From assembly GCA_002007465.1 (NCBI GenBank), contig LNAC01000110.1, forward strand, positions 1,039,448-1,103,447: a stretch of 64,000 nucleotides of DNA. The letters run 5' to 3'. This document shows, one piece after another, positions 22,070 through 35,969 of the stretch. A program made the position numbers and the translations under genes. The notes under the pieces are model-generated. The model made no database searches. It saw nothing but the letters and a program-made list of their open reading frames with translations, and had not been told where the DNA came from. How positions within the stretch are numbered: the first letter of the stretch is position 1; every line of letters begins with the position of its first letter. Source of the stretch: Ailurus styani (taxonomy: Eukaryota; Chordata; Mammalia; Carnivora; Ailuridae).

Positions 22070-25000
22070 ATAACATGTTGGTGGTAGGTATCTATTTCCT
22101 CAGCCTTATTCTTGATTGCTTTTTCCACCTTCCTCAAACTGGGATAAGTGGAGGATTCAAGAAGGATAGATCTTACTAAGCATATGAATTCCATTTTGCC
22201 CTCCAGCAAATGTCCTATTATGCATAAGCTATTGGTTGGAAGAATTGTCTAGTCTTCAGGCAATTCATCCAGTTTTATCTCAGGAAGTTGACAGTAGATC
22301 TCAATCTAAAAGGCCTATTGTTGCTAATGACTCCTAAGATCTTCAGAGATGTCTAGGAGAAAATTCTTCTACAGCTCCTTCCTCTGTGTCTCCAGGGGAT
22401 CTAAAGTCATATGTTCTACAACTCTCCACAACAGACAATCTCCACATCAGATTAACTACAGTAACTACAGCTGGGGTTCAAAATCTGATCTCACTCACAT
22501 TACTTGGAGAAAGCAGCAGTCTAGGTAGAACTGAACCTGAAAAATATTTTTTCCAGTGTGCTCAGAATGTTTTCTTTTTCTTTTGCAGTCAGAGAGGCCT
22601 CAACATTTGCAACTACGCAGTTCCCAAGGTGGCCAACAGCAAAGAGGTAAATGTTGGCTTATTACAGATATTCATCCAAATGCGTGGGCCCTTCAAGCCC
22701 CAGTAGGGTGCAGACCCAACTTTAAAGGAGGTATGGTAAAGTGATGTCTGCATTTGGAATTCTCCAGGGCCATTTGCTCATTATGTATCCTGGAGTAAAG
22801 TACTTCTCTGGGCTTCACTTTCTTGGTCTGTGAAACAGACATCCTCGTACTGCTTTTAGAGAATTGCCCCATAGTACAGCAGCAAATTACTCAGCTGGAA
22901 TTCAAATTTAGATCTCTTTGGCTGCAAAACCACTGATCTTGTCATGCTATGTCTGGAAAATTCACACATAAAGCACAACCTTTCTGCCGCTGCTGAACAC
23001 CATGGGTACTGTATTTAGAGAGTGTGAAAGAGCTTTTGGACAGTGTAACTTTTGGTGATAGGACATGGTGCTGATCAGAGCTACATGCAGAACATAGCTA
23101 TAGTCAATTTTAATTTACTTTTAAATTGCAAACACTGCCTTGTCCTAAGTAACAAGGCGACAGGAAAAGCAGTCAGGAGCTGGTCATGGATAGATGTAAA
23201 CCCACTGAGATGGTGCTACATAGCAAATCTTAAGGAGTCTTATTGGAACTCATTGAGAGCTGAACGGAAGAGAAAGAACTGTAGCAGAAATGTCAGCTGC
23301 TTATAAAAATCTAAACAGAGGGTGAAGAGTCCCTCTTCCTGAACAATCCCAGGTGTCTCAGCTATTAGAGCTCCATTGAACACATCGTTATCACCCAAAG
23401 GAATCCAATCAAGATAAGAGGCTGCACCCATTATCAGGGAGCCCATTTTCTCCTATACTTTCTGCAAAGGCAGAAGCCCTTGGCTACCTGGAATACTTTA
23501 AATTCCACAGTCTCTCTGGTATACTCTTTAAAAATCATACTTGAAAAAAAAGTCTAAAGTACAATTCCACCCCCCCCCAACCCCAGGAACTTGTTCTCAT
23601 TGGCAATAACAGGAAACCAGAGATACAACCTGTTGTTACGTGCGGTCAGTGAAGATGCCTGTCTTCTGCTTTACTGGAAGAGCAGTCAGAAGACACCGCC
23701 ATACGTGAGTAGCATTTCCTTGCTTGATGTTTCCTTGTTTCCTGACAAACCTTTTTTTGTCAAGAGGCGGTGGGGGCTGGGGGATGAGTGGGTTTAGGGC
23801 TCAAAATAAATGGGTAAAGGGCTTAAAATGAGGCAAAAAGAGGGGATTGTGGCCTCAGTTCTTTCCCTTTCTCTCACTTTTACTCTATGTGGTCATCCCC
23901 TCTGTGGGCCTAGAAGAAGAAAGTCTTTATATGAATATCTGTCAATCAGCATGTATAAGTCATGGAGCATACCAACTTGTGCTGAGACGAATACCATATA
24001 TGTGTGCTCATTTAGCTTCCCGTGATCACTTTATGGGAGGGGGTGTGGGATATGCCCATTTGGATGACAAATAAATGGCAATACCCCTGGAATCATGAGG
24101 ACTTCCCAAGTTTAAATAATGGCAGCAGGTTTGTTGCCAGTTTTTCTTCAGGCATCAGAACATGGTGGGTGATTATCAGTATTTGCGTATCTCCGTCTGT
24201 GTTCCTCCTCTGGCAGGAAAACTCTTCAGGGACAGAGACGGGGTGTCACCTGGCTTCTTATCTCCAGGGTTTCTCATCTCCAGGACTCCAACACTTACAT
24301 GGCCCACAGTCATGGTCCACAAATGTGGGCTGATGTCTTTGCAATACTTTGGGATGCACTGTTGGCCTTGTGAAATTTAAGAAAGCAGTCTCCGTTCTAG
24401 GATTCGATGATGTGGCTCGTTGTAAAGGGGCATTGTGGAGAGCTATTTTGTGTTCTTGTTGGATGATGTGCTATATATAACTTGAAGGTCACATTTTACA
24501 TAAAAGTAAATATCTCAACTGGGCTACTATAAGTCATTCAGAGCAAGTTTGTTTATGTCCAATAAAATTACACAATGGATGAAGCTACAGGAAACTCATA
24601 TTCTGTCTTCATTTTCCAGCTAAATTAGGCTCCAGGAAAGGAAATAGGCTTCTCTCTCACAGCCTGCCACTTTTAAACAACCTCAAAGGCCTATTCCCCA
24701 TGGGTTATACTTTGGCAGAACACTGCTGTTAGCCTGTATATGGGGTCATGTGAAATACTGTGATCTGGATAGTCAGTGGTTCACTGTTTACTACTTGGAC
24801 ACTACCTTTCTAACGGCTCTGGCATGGGAACAGAAATCCCCACGTTTGCTGCAATGAGAAAACAATGGGAATGATTGGGGCAACTGTGCTACATACAACC
24901 ATTTAAACTCCTGTATATTTATTCAGTTCCGAGCAATTACTCGTTCAACGCTGGGAGCTTATTGTTGTCTGGATTTCCCTATTACATACCCAACCATTTA

Positions 25001-28000
25001 GAAGCACAGCTGGAAGTTTCCTTTTATACTGTGTCATTCTGCACCATTCACTTGCTAATGAAGATGGATACATTAAGCAACAAATCTGAGAAAGGTACAG
25101 CTTTGGTTCATTTCATCATGAATTCTTTGTAACTACTTAGGAAGCCAGTATCAAATGTTGCCACTCGTTCTTGTCAGTTGAGCTTTTGAATTTTTTCTTA
25201 TGTGGGGATGCCAAAGGCTTCTACAGACCCCACTACATAGTGATGGGGTTTAAAGGTAGATAAATAGAGAATTTTACAGTACATCACCTTGAAAGCCATA
25301 CAGGCATATATCATTTTGCAGATGTACGAACAAGACAGGAAGGGTCGCACCTTTAGCTTCAGGGAGATGCTGAAGATCTGAGGTCACCTTGGGGTCTGGA
25401 GACTCAGGAAGGTCAACTTTTCTTCGTAACACATTCTGAATGTCTCTGTCCTCTTAGAGTCAGTCACTCCCCGTTTGATCTATTTGACATGTCTCTTTCA
25501 CACAGGTGCTTGTCTTGGCAGACATAGCGGAAGTAAGGGAACTGTGCCAAATTAAAATGAGCACAGTTTGAAAATACCGAAATTTGATCCTTATGTTGAT
25601 GTTTTTTCATAGGAGAGCTAGTGAAAAAATGTCTTAAAGACGATTTGAGATTCTGGTCTTCTCTGAAAAGTGAAATAATATATGTAAGCCGTTTAATCAA
25701 ATCTTGACTTTTTCTATTTATCTATCTTGACCAGAAAAATAAAAAAACAAAGGAAGCCATTTATCATTAGCTCAGTAAACTTCAGTGTATTACCGTCTTT
25801 GCACTTTATAAGTAAAATTTAAAAAACAAACAAAACAAAACAATCAAACCCTCTGTTTATTAGCATAAAGCACTCTTGGACTTTCTAGTGTCAAAAAATG
25901 CTAGTGCTGCTCCTAGTTCTTTCATTAACCAGCCATATGATGATGGACGAATTGTTTAGCTTTCCAGCATTTATAGCTGTTGAGCTTGGGACCTTTGAAT
26001 ATGAAGGGCACAGATGACTACAAAGAAGGCAGCAAATTAAAAAGTTGCAAATAGGATAAAAACAAGAAAAAAAAAGTTTCCTAAATGCAATGCATCTTGA
26101 AGAACATATTTATCCATGACTGGTGTGGTATGCCTCAAAATTTAATTGATGACTTGTTTTTATTTATCTCCTATTCTCACTTGGGAGCCAGGAAAAAACA
26201 GTGAACCTATCTTGCCCACTCAGAGTTACTCTTTCTTTGCAGTTGAAAACAGTCATCTCTGTCCCTACAGGAGTGAGGTCAGTTCTGGGATCTTCTCACC
26301 TCCTTCTTCCATACTTTGCCATAGTGACTACCATACTGCTGTGGTTCAACAGAAAGGCGCCTGATAACTTGTATAGTGCTGCTGTGGTCACTGCTGTCCC
26401 ACTGCTCTCTTGTGTCCATAGCTGATTAGTGTCTGCTGAGATATAGCTGGTTTCCCCTGCTTTTCAGATGTTACAGTGAAACTGGACATCAGAATGGACC
26501 TATTCCCTGGTTTCTTCTGTAAATGTCAAAGCTGTCTTCTTGGCTCAACCATAGCCTTCTTTGAGCCTCAGCTCTTTTGCCCCTGACTCCTCATCCCAGA
26601 TGGGGCACAAGGGAACACCTGTTATTTCCTTGGCTAATATCTAAGGCATCGGGGATTAGAAGTGCTCCTACTTCCAGCCTTTCAGCATGGAGTGTCTTGG
26701 AGGGCACACTGCTCAGGCTGTGTGGTAAAGCAGTGAACTTGCCTCAATCTAATGGGGTGTTTATACTACTGCCTATTGCTTTTTCCTAGAGGTTTGACCT
26801 TGTGTCTGTCTTCACAGACTTTTTCTTTTTCTTCTTTCTTTGGCTCTTCCTCCCAGGGACAGTAAATTAAGAATTTTCTTTATGTCACATCACCTAATCT
26901 CCTTTTCTTTGCTAGGGTACAGTCTTGAGCCAGCTCTCCAAGCTGTGTTCTTAAAATATGTTATAGGATGAATAATAATAGGTTTCCATTCTTATTGGTA
27001 AAAAAATGATTGAATATTAGAAGTTTCATGTGAATCAACCTATGAAAGAATATGATTTTGAGAGTCTGAGATAATGACTCTTCCTCTTCGAACTCTGATT
27101 TTTGAAGCTATTCTTATGGAGTTTTAAAAAAATCTCAGTTTGAATGCCAAAGTTAAACAATTATTCTTTGTACTATAGAGTTGTTACTCTGGCCTATTCT
27201 GAGGAATCTTAGTCTCAAGGTCTACACTTAATGGCAAAAGGAAATTTGAGGAGAAATAAAAATGTTACTAAGGCTAGAAATTATATCAGGATATTTCAAA
27301 ACACTTTATTACTGCTACAAAAATTCAAATCAAGAAACCAGTATAACAGTTCTAAGTTTTCCTTGAGCAAGTGATGTGATAGCACTAATATACTTAGATT
27401 TTATCAGGGAGAAGTGTTAAAATTTATTTCTGATCTAATTTATTTGGAGTTTTTATTCTGTTTTGGGAAGGTGAAAGATGAGACAAAAATGAATGGTAAT
27501 GTTAGTCCATGAGTAATATTCCTTTGCACTTCTGTAAAAATTCAGATGTCGAAAAACATCTTCATATAAACTTTATTTCATTTAGTTCTTAGTAGAAACC
27601 TTTAGACCTTCAGGTTCCTAAGGGAAAACCTGATCTTGCCCAAGCCAAAGAGCTCTCAAATTACATTACCAGGGGAAATGACCGAGCTTAGAGTATTACT
27701 GTGTTTTAAATATTTCCTTCTTTAAAAAAAAAAAAAAAAGTCATCTGTCCTGAGAAAGAACGATGAAGTTTTCTGTCCTAGAGATGAACAAGCTATGAGA
27801 TATGGATAATCAGCGTCTGTGGAAGATGAGGCATCAGAAGAACAAAATGATGGCATTGAGCCACTCTGAGTTGTGATCATATTCTTAGAAAGCACCAACC
27901 CTGAGTAGACAAGAAGCACCTACATTCCTTCACAAATATACTTCCTATTTATTACAATCTAGCTGCCATATCTGCAGTTTATACACTGTTGCTATTGTGT

Positions 28001-28740
28001 CTAGAAGGGCAGAATGCTGTGGGCTACTGAATCAAGTATTGCACCTGTCATTTCATCTTGACTCAGTTGATTACAAAGAGGATAAGGATTATTATAGGTT
28101 TCTTTGGTTGTGCCATTTAGTGAAGAGTCACCACAATACCAAAAATTTTTGGTGGCTTCTTTTTTTTTCCCCGTGTGGTGCCTACAAGTTTTAGCTGCTG
28201 GTAGTATACTTAATGGAAACTCAAAACCTCTTGAAGTAAAATTGAGGTTAAATATTATTTGAAATAGCTGATGAAGATAGAGCCAATGTAAAGTAAAAAT
28301 TTGAAATCGTTGTTAGACTAACATCTAAGTGTCTAATTCTCTCAAGGAAGAAAATAATTGAGTTTGTGATGTATCTAAAAATTCTGTGACACTAACACTG
28401 AATTACAGTAGCTGAACAATTTTAATGTGCAAAAACAAGTTTTCAATGTGAATGACTTGAGACAAATTTATAATCTAAATCTAAGGCTTTATGATAAACA
28501 CTTCAATTTGTTCTAAAAGAGAAAATTTGAAAAAAAATTTGCCCCATATAAATGGATTTTTATTTGTGTTGCTTTAAAAAGATTAAAATGCTGAATTGTG
28601 GGCTAGTTCAACATTGTTCATTGGTATGATTCCTCTCGTTAGCAGGAAGTCAGATATTTTCAAATTCTAAAAACAAGTGACACATACACACACAAAGCCA
28701 GTGGAAGGATTTCTCAGTGGTAGGAAGTTCTGAATTTTTT
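22070..28740. other. 6.7 kb intronic desert, no confident feature
   Basis: I see no SINE, LINE, LTR or exon with confidence here. 22800-22950 has faint MIR-like words (GGCTTCACTTTCTTGGTCTG). A C-rich run is at 23570-23584 and an A-tract at 27723-27740. Open frames at 22386-22706 and 24022-24333 have no recognised domain and no splice context. Confidence 0.5.
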
Positions 28741-28744
28741 TCAA

Positions 28745-29520
28745 AACCACAACAAGGTAACATTTTGTACCCATTAAGTTGGCCACTATGAAAGAAAAGT
28801 AAACCACCCCCCCCAAATCCCAGAGAATACCAAATGTTGGCCAGGATATGGGGAAATCGAACAACTTGCACATTGTTGGTGGGAATGTAAGATGGTACAG
28901 CATGGCAGAAAATGGATGGCAATTCCTTAACAAACAAAAAATAAAATTACCGTATGATCCAGCAACTGCCCTTTTAGTTGTATACCCACCCCCCAAAAAT
29001 TAAAGAAAAACTCAACAAATATTTATACACCAAGAGTCACAGCAGAATGCTGCTGGCTGTACTCATGATAGCCAAAACGTGGAAATAAGCCTCATGTCCA
29101 CAGACAGATGAATGGCTGAATAAGAGTGATATATGCCTGCAATAGAGAATTAGTTGGCCTTAAAAAGGAAGGATATCCTGACACATGCTCCATCATAGAC
29201 GAACTCTGAAGATACTGCTGAGAAAAATGGGCCAGTCACAAAAGGACAAAGAGTGATTGAGTCCATTTAGAAGAGGTACCTAGAAGTGTCACATTTATAG
29301 AGACACAAAATAGAATCTGGTTACTGAGGGCCGGGGGAGTGGAGGGAACAATGAATAGGCAGGGAGTTTCGGTTTGGGATGAGGGAAAAAGTTCTGGACA
29401 TGGATGGTGGTAATGCTGGCTATGCTGTAATGCAGATAAGAAATGCCACCAAATTATACACACGAAAATGGTTAAAATGGTGAATTTTTATATTGCATGC
29501 ATTTTACTACAACTAAAAAG
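28745..29520 (+). mobile_element. Older L1 3' end, about 780 bp
   Basis: Collinear with L1 ORF2 end and 3' UTR: ACCACAACAAGGTAACATTT, TTGTTGGTGGGAATGTAAG, TACCGTATGATCCAGCAACT, ATAGCCAAAACGTGGAAATA, AATGGTTAAAATGGTGAATT, ATTTTACTACAACTAAAAAG. It is diverged with no open frame. C-runs near 28805 and 28990 are internal. Confidence 0.88.
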
Positions 29521-30309
29521 ATGTGGATTTTGGTCATCTAAGTCTAGCTTAGCCTTAACAACAGCTACACTCTGGGTTTTCTATCCCTATTGGTTACTGG
29601 CATAAACTAATAGTCCTCAATTTTGTCTTCCATCAAAGGACGGAGAGGAATTGGGTAATCTCTGGCTCTCCTTGAGCTGTTATTATCAGTCTGGATGATT
29701 AAATGGAAAATACTAAGCCATTACTCTGTTTAAAATGGTCTGTATTTTGGTTTTATTTTTTTTCTTTTTTCTTTCCAGTTGTCTTAGGAAAGCATTTCAG
29801 ACTGTGAGTTTACTTTTCCTTGTCAGTATACTTTTTGATGGCCATAAGGATGCAGTTCTGCTAAAATTCATTAGTATCTTGGCAGATGTCTTAAATGTAA
29901 AATATTGATAGAAAACAGCAATTTTCATCACACAAATATAAATCTTCATCATACAAACTTAATACTGAAAGTGTAGAATCTCCATTATTGTTACCAGTCA
30001 ATGACAGAAAAACAAGACTGTTGTTTCTTACTTAACAAAATGCAAAATTCCTTTCTATTTTCTAAATTAACATTCATTATTGTATGATGAAAACAACGCA
30101 AGTGAAAGGAATAGTCATTTATAGAATATTGAATATTTTCCCAAGTGCTGTATAAAATTACATATCTCCCAGTTGTACGTACAGAGAAATTGAAGCGTAA
30201 GTGATACAACTTAATAGGTTAATAAGAGAGGGAATTGCAAAGTAGTTTCCATGTTGAGCTAGATAGGTTGGTTCCTTCGTCTCCCGAGATAGTCTTATTC
30301 TGAGTAAGT

Positions 30310-30700
30310 ATACCAGTCAGGGTAGTCTTGATTAGTCTATAGGAACAAATAAACTTGGAAATGTCAGTAGCTTAAAATACAAAAATTTATTTTTCACTCA
30401 TGCACAATCTGTTGCAAGTAGTTCTTCAGGCAGCTCCTTTTCAGCAGAGTCTCAGGGATCCGGGCAGGATGTTTATATCTTGGGGCATCACCATTTCTTC
30501 AAGAGCCTTCCAATTTGCCCAGGCAGAGAACTAAAGAGCTAGGCAGGGGAAGAGCGGGGGCATTTCACTGTATCAGCCTGAGATGCGATATATGTTACTT
30601 AAATTCAAAATCATATGACCCTACCCAGCTGCACAGAGCCTGGGGAAGGTGGGTGACACGTGTAAGTTCAGTGAGCAAGAAATGCCTCTGCCAAGATGAG
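30310..30700 (-). mobile_element. Possible ancient LTR-type repeat
   Basis: ACCAGTCAGGGTAGTCTTGA, AAAATTTATTTTTCACTCAT, then words such as ATATGACCCTACCCAGCTGC resemble the reverse complement of a common ancient LTR/MaLR-like repeat. The family is not certain. Confidence 0.45.
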
Positions 30701-30761
30701 GTTCTTTAGTCTGAGCTATTCCAAGTGGTATGAACTGATCACGTCCTGAGTGCCAAAATAA

Positions 30762-31278
30762 GTGTGTGAGTTTTCTGTTGCTGCCTAACAAAAGGCCACA
30801 AACAGAAGCTTAAACAACACGAATTTACTCTCTTACCATTCTGGAGGTCAGAAGAGTAACATAGGTCCCACTGAGCTAAAATCACAGTGATGGCCGGGCT
30901 GTGTTTCTTCTTGGAAGCTACAGGAGAGAATCTGTTTCTCACGTTTTCCGCTTTCCAGAGGATGTCCACATTCCTTGGCTCCTGATTCCCGTTCTCTGTC
31001 TTTAATGCCATTTATGTTACATCTCTCTGACCCTTCTTCATGGACACGTTTCTCTCTGACCACAGCCGGGCAAGGTACCATGTTTTTAAGAAGTTGTGTC
31101 CTGAGGCCCCACCTGGATCATCCAGCATAATCTCCACATCTCAAGGTCCTTAATATTAATTGCATCTGCAGAGTTCCTCTTGTCATATAAAGTAACATAT
31201 CCACAGATTCCAGGGTTTAGGATTAGAGTATCATGGACAGGTGTTGGGGGAGGGGGCGAATCATTATCTGTCACAGCC
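30762..31278 (-). mobile_element. MLT1-class ERVL-MaLR LTR, near full length
   Basis: Long collinear match to the reverse of an MLT1-type LTR: TTTTCTGTTGCTGCCTAAC, AACAACACGAATTTACTCTC, CATTCTGGAGGTCAGAAGAG, GGCTGTGTTTCTTCTTGGA, CATTCCTTGGCTCC, AGCATAATCTCCACATCTCA, AACATATCCACAGATTCCAG. A solo LTR, with no viral genes beside it. Confidence 0.75.
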
Positions 31279-31417
31279 ACTTTTTGTCATGATGAAATTC
31301 ACTCATTTAAATTTAATATTAATAACTGGTTGCCATCTTAGAGCAAAACAATTTTTGGTAGACATCTCCATTTCCCTGCATTTTATTTCTTTTAAAAGCT
31401 ATTGGATTAAATGTGGT

Positions 31418-31912
31418 CCTGTAAGGTAGGACTTGAGACCAAGTTTTTATCGTATCTATTTGCAGGATACAGCTCTTTTTTGTCTGTTCTTGTTAGTGCT
31501 ACTATTATTAGTAAAACCAGCTTAACTTTGTGTAGGTGATTTCCCCTTTTCTGTTCTCAGGCCATATAATTCGGGTGCAGATGACCTTGCTGAAGGTTCC
31601 ATGGTGCCCACATAGACCAAGCCTACCCATCTAAGGCTTCACATTATCCAATTTTAATGATGTANCCTGTAAGATAGGACTTGAGACCAAGTTTTTATCG
31701 TATCTATTTGCAGGATACAGCTCTTTTTTGTCTGTTCTTGTTAGTGCTACTATTATTAGTAAAACCAGCTTAACTTTGTGTAGGTGATTTCCCCTTTTCT
31801 GTTCTCAGGCCATATAATTCGGGTGCAGATGACCTTGCTGAAGGTTCCATGGTGCCCACATAGACCAAGCCTACCCATCTAAGGCTTCCCATTATTCAAT
31901 TTTAATGATGTA
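31418..31912 (+). repeat. 247-bp direct tandem repeat around a single N
   Basis: Copy 1 is 31418-31664 and copy 2 is 31666-31912; the N is 31665. By eye they differ at only three positions (GGTAGG/GATAGG near 31425/31673, and two near the right end, TTCACATTATCC versus TTCCCATTATTC). The unit is not a known transposon. The lone N between copies points to a contig join whose overlapping ends were both kept, rather than to biology. Confidence 0.95.
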
Positions 31913-31919
31913 TTTAAAA

Positions 31920-33825
31920 AATACTCCCAAGAGAGTGAATTTCAGGACTTAGGTGAGACTGCTCTAAGAAAGGTCTTGTCCGATGGGGGTTGCTAAGCAT
32001 ATACATTGCAAGTGTGGAGCTTCTGGTGTCCACCTCAGTCCAGCAAGTGGGGGATGGACCCATTGTAGAGGAAAGCAGGGTGGAAAGACAGAGACAGAGT
32101 CCCGGATCCCAATGACATCATCCAAGCATCTGGATCTAGCCATGCCTGAGATTTTTATTACAAAGGTCTACACTTGCTCTTTTTTGTTTAAACAAGTTTA
32201 ATTTGGGTCCCTGACACTTACAACCACGTGCGTCTTGACTGATGAGCCAATGAAGTTGAATGGAGTTAGGTTAAAGTCACATGCTCCAGGAACAACTTCA
32301 GGTAGGTAACAACTTTGACTCACATACTTAAAATAATCACTGAGGCACTAGGGTACTTCATAGGCTCTGCCGGCCCAGAACAACGCTGGTGTCATCATTT
32401 ATACTTCTCTCCACAATACCGCACAGACCCAGAAAATTGTCCACAGCCATGGCAGGCAGCAATCTTTGTGGGTATTTACTTCTCTCTTTATAGTCGTGTG
32501 GGGTGTTGAATGCTCTGTTGGCGACCCGTCCAATAATACTTTCATTGCCAGCTATGATGTGTGTTCCACAGATGCGTAGAGATAGGTGGCATTTGGAAAT
32601 GGAGTAATGATCAAGTAAGCAATGCTTAGGGAAGTCATTTGAAGAGCATTTACTAAACTATTTGAATAAGGGCAGGAAGTTGTGTTTCTGTTTTTGTTTT
32701 CTTTTAACAAGTCTGTTGTCAATGTCGGGACCCAGATTCAAGAATGGAAAACACTGTTTTATAGTTTCCTGCTGTTGCTAGATTTTTTAGTTACTGTTAG
32801 AAAAAAGATTTGTATCCCTAACCAATTATTCTCTTGTACATATAACCTGTTCACCATATCGGGGATCCCCATAGTACTATAGTTTAAAAGATGTTATTAA
32901 GATAACAGAATATATAACACAGTACTTTAATTATAAAACTATGTATGAATATAAGTATATTACTTAGAAAGAGCTAATACAAAAAAAAATATCTTGTTGG
33001 GACAATAAGATTATGAGTTATTTTTATCTTAAAAATTTGGTTAATATTATTAATGAAATAGTTAAGTACTATCTTATTAGCAGAGATAAGACTAATTAGC
33101 TTATATGTAAGAATGCTTATCTAAATACGCTCTGGTTGTTTGGACGTATGTAACAGTTTCATGGGTCATTGACTACCATTAGCTTTCAAGCAGGGTTGCC
33201 TTTCTCTCACTCCTGTGACATTTTCCCCTGACCTGTTTCCTAAGGGTCAGAACGAACATGGTCTTGGGAAACAAAACTGTCCTAAGTTTGCCTCTTTAAA
33301 TTCCCTCATGACTTCTGAGCAGTTGTAGAAGAAGTGACATAAAGATAGTTTGTGTTGATCCCCTTGTTCCAGCCATGAAACGGGAATAAGACTCTGGGAA
33401 TCATTTCTTAGTTTTCTGACAGCAGTTTGGTGTAGAGAGAAGAGCCATAAGCTTTCCTCAAGTCCCAAGAGGATAAATGTAGCTGTCTGCCATATTAGAG
33501 TCCCTATGTTTCTAATTTGGGGTTTTGTTTTGTTTTGTTTTCTGAACTGAAGTAAACTAGGCAGAAGAGGTTTCCAGAAACATCTCTTAGATTTATCAGA
33601 GGCTGCTGGTCTCCCCTCATTACAAAACCCAGAAGGCTCTCAACCATGGGTCGAAAATACAAATTCCTGTACGGGCCAGGAAGGTAAATGTGAGCGAGTG
33701 AAGGGGTCCAGTGAGGACTGTAGTGGACTCTGGAACACACGCAATCTCAAAAGGAGGTGACATACAGCTCTCGCCATTCCTCTCTGTGTGTGAGAGCAGC
33801 CCCGTGCATGGAAAAACACAAAATC
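31920..33825. other. Intronic stretch with no recognised feature
   Basis: AT-rich, especially 32880-33130. No family or exon is recognised. A short (TTTTG)n run lies near 33521-33540. Confidence 0.45.
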
Positions 33826-33832
33826 TGAAAAT

Positions 33833-33990
33833 TGCTTGGAAGCTTGTTAAACATGTGGATTCCAGGCTCACCCCAGATATTCTAATTTAACTGGTCTGGG
33901 GTAGGCCCACGATTCTGCACTTGTGTCTCATCCAAAGTAATTTTGATGCCGAGGGTCCCAGAATCCTTCTTTGGAAATCACTCGTGAAAG
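33833..33990 (+). mobile_element. MER5A-type hAT-Charlie fossil
   Basis: Good collinear match to MER5A: GCTTGGAAGCTTGTTAAACA, CCAGGCTCACCCCAGATATT, AACTGGTCTGGGGTAGGCCC, TTTTGATGCCGAGGGTCCCA, TTTGGAAATCACT at the terminus. Confidence 0.72.
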
Positions 33991-33999
33991 ATACAGACT

Positions 34000-35660
34000 G
34001 AAGAATGGAACTTTCCAGGTTTATTGGGTAGCTAGTGAAGGAGATCAGAACATGCTACCCCAAAATATACTGCTTTGGCAAGTTGGTTATTTGGAGCTGA
34101 AAGAAGTTGAGAAACAGCAGAGGCAGGAAGGGCTTTGTCCCCTCCCCCTTTCTCCCTCAGAGCAGAACAAAAATTTCCCACGAGAAAGGTACCCTCCTTG
34201 TATCCACATCCTTATCACTAGAAATGCAGAGTTGATGCTGAGCAGAATCTGTACAAACAAACCTTATTAATGACCCTAATCCTTCATTAATTTTCCCTGT
34301 ACACTTACCTTTCCACAACTGGCTGCTTCTAAAAGCCCAAACCCTTTGCTCTTTGGCTCCAGGGTATCACCCTTTGTTAAAATGGTGTCTAAGCTCTCAG
34401 GACTATGACTTTGAGGTCTTCACTTCTTTCCTGTGAAGCCCCGTGTCATGTAAAAATATTAACATCAAATATATTTGTATGCTTTTCTCCTGCTAATCGT
34501 CTTGTTTCGGTTTAATTTACGGGCTCCAATTACAGAACCCAAGAGTGTAGAGGAATAGGTTATCCTTCCCCACACTAAGTCTTGACTCCGTTGAAGGACG
34601 AATTCTCTGACAGCTCCTGGACCACCTTGCCTAAACCACTTAAGACCATTTTCTGTCTGTGATGCGGCCCCAGGCCTCCAAATCCCTGAATAAGATATGT
34701 GTAGGCAGGGAGGTCAGGAAAAATTGAGTTTTATTTATTTTTGCTGGACCAAGGTTGGGGATGGTGCCTGGTAGTATTGTCCACTTTTGGCATTGGCCTT
34801 GGTGCAGAAATGTGCTCCAGGGACCTTTATAAAAAGAATACCTTGAAGAAAGCTCATATGTTCCATCCAGCTTATCACCCTGATACTCTCATCTATACCT
34901 CATTCCACTTGGCGCATTTCCATGTTGAGAAAACAAGGTTGCTCACTGCTCCTCTGACTCTCTATGCTTGACTGACTACTGTAGGTAGACTCCTTACTTG
35001 GGGTACTGGGGTGGGTTTGACAAAGCTTACAAATATGGCAATTAGGTAATGATAGAGAATAGAGCATAATCACAGGTCAAAATGGAAAGCATATGATCGG
35101 GCTACAGGTCAGGGAGGGACCAAGTTAAAATAGGATTAGAGTGTTGCAATCACTTCAGGGTGGTGGCGTTTGAGATGAACCATCAAAATTGTGTGTGATA
35201 GGGATAAGTAAAAGGTGAAAGAGGCCTGATTTAGAGCATGAGAAAGATTCTTGGCTTCCCTTAGGCTTTCTTCAAAGCTGGTGTAGAAACAACCTTCTCT
35301 TCTCTCAGTCCTTCCATCATCATTGAATTATTTTTGGTTTTACTTTTAATTATGTTTGCTTTTCATATCTAATGTCTCTGATTTCTCTATTAATTTCCAG
35401 ACTGTTTATATTTGTTTACTTTTCTCAATCAAATTCAGTAGGGGTGTGAATATAGTTTTAGAATGTGTCTGGCACCTCATGTACATATTTTTCTCATCAG
35501 CAAAAACTTATTAATCATTCATAAAAATGCAAATGAGACACAGGTTTGGCACCAACCTCCTAGGCCCTTCTCCTTTACCCTAGGTCTATCTAGAAGAACC
35601 ACGAATTACTGATGATTGCTCATGTCATTTCAGTTCTTGGAATGATTGATTTTTTGCCAT
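34000..35660. other. Intronic stretch with no recognised feature
   Basis: About 1.7 kb without an identifiable repeat or exon. Confidence 0.45.
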
Positions 35661-35678
35661 TTGAATGGAACGATTTTT

Positions 35679-35872
35679 TATTTGTTTTAAGATTTTATTT
35701 ATTTATTTGGGAGAGAGAGAGAAAAAGCAGGAATGGGGGGGTGGGAGGAGGAGCACAGGGAGAAACAGAGTAGGGAGTAGGGAGCCAGGTGTGGGGTTCA
35801 GTCCCAGGACCCTGGGATCACGACCTGAGCCCAAGGCAGATGCTTAACTGACTGAACCACCCAGGTGCCCCT
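35679..35872 (-). mobile_element. CAN-SINE
   Basis: Reverse copy: TTAAGATTTTATTTATTTAT, (GA)n, GAGCACAGGGAGAAACAGAG, GGACCCTGGGATCACGACC, ending in a complement of the head, CCACCCAGGTGCCCC. Flanks GAATGGAACGATTTTT and GAATGGAGTGATTTTT are a 16-bp target-site duplication with two mismatches. Confidence 0.93.
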
Positions 35873-35969
35873 GGAATGGAGTGATTTTTCAAGCCATTAC
35901 CTAGCAATGCTATAATTGAACAAAACAGTTTAGTTTCTTGAGGAATATTTCAGTGAAACAACATGGAAT

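Noticed and set aside
22386..22706. 106-codon open frame
   Set aside because: No family resemblance, F-run from a T-rich tract, no splice or promoter context.
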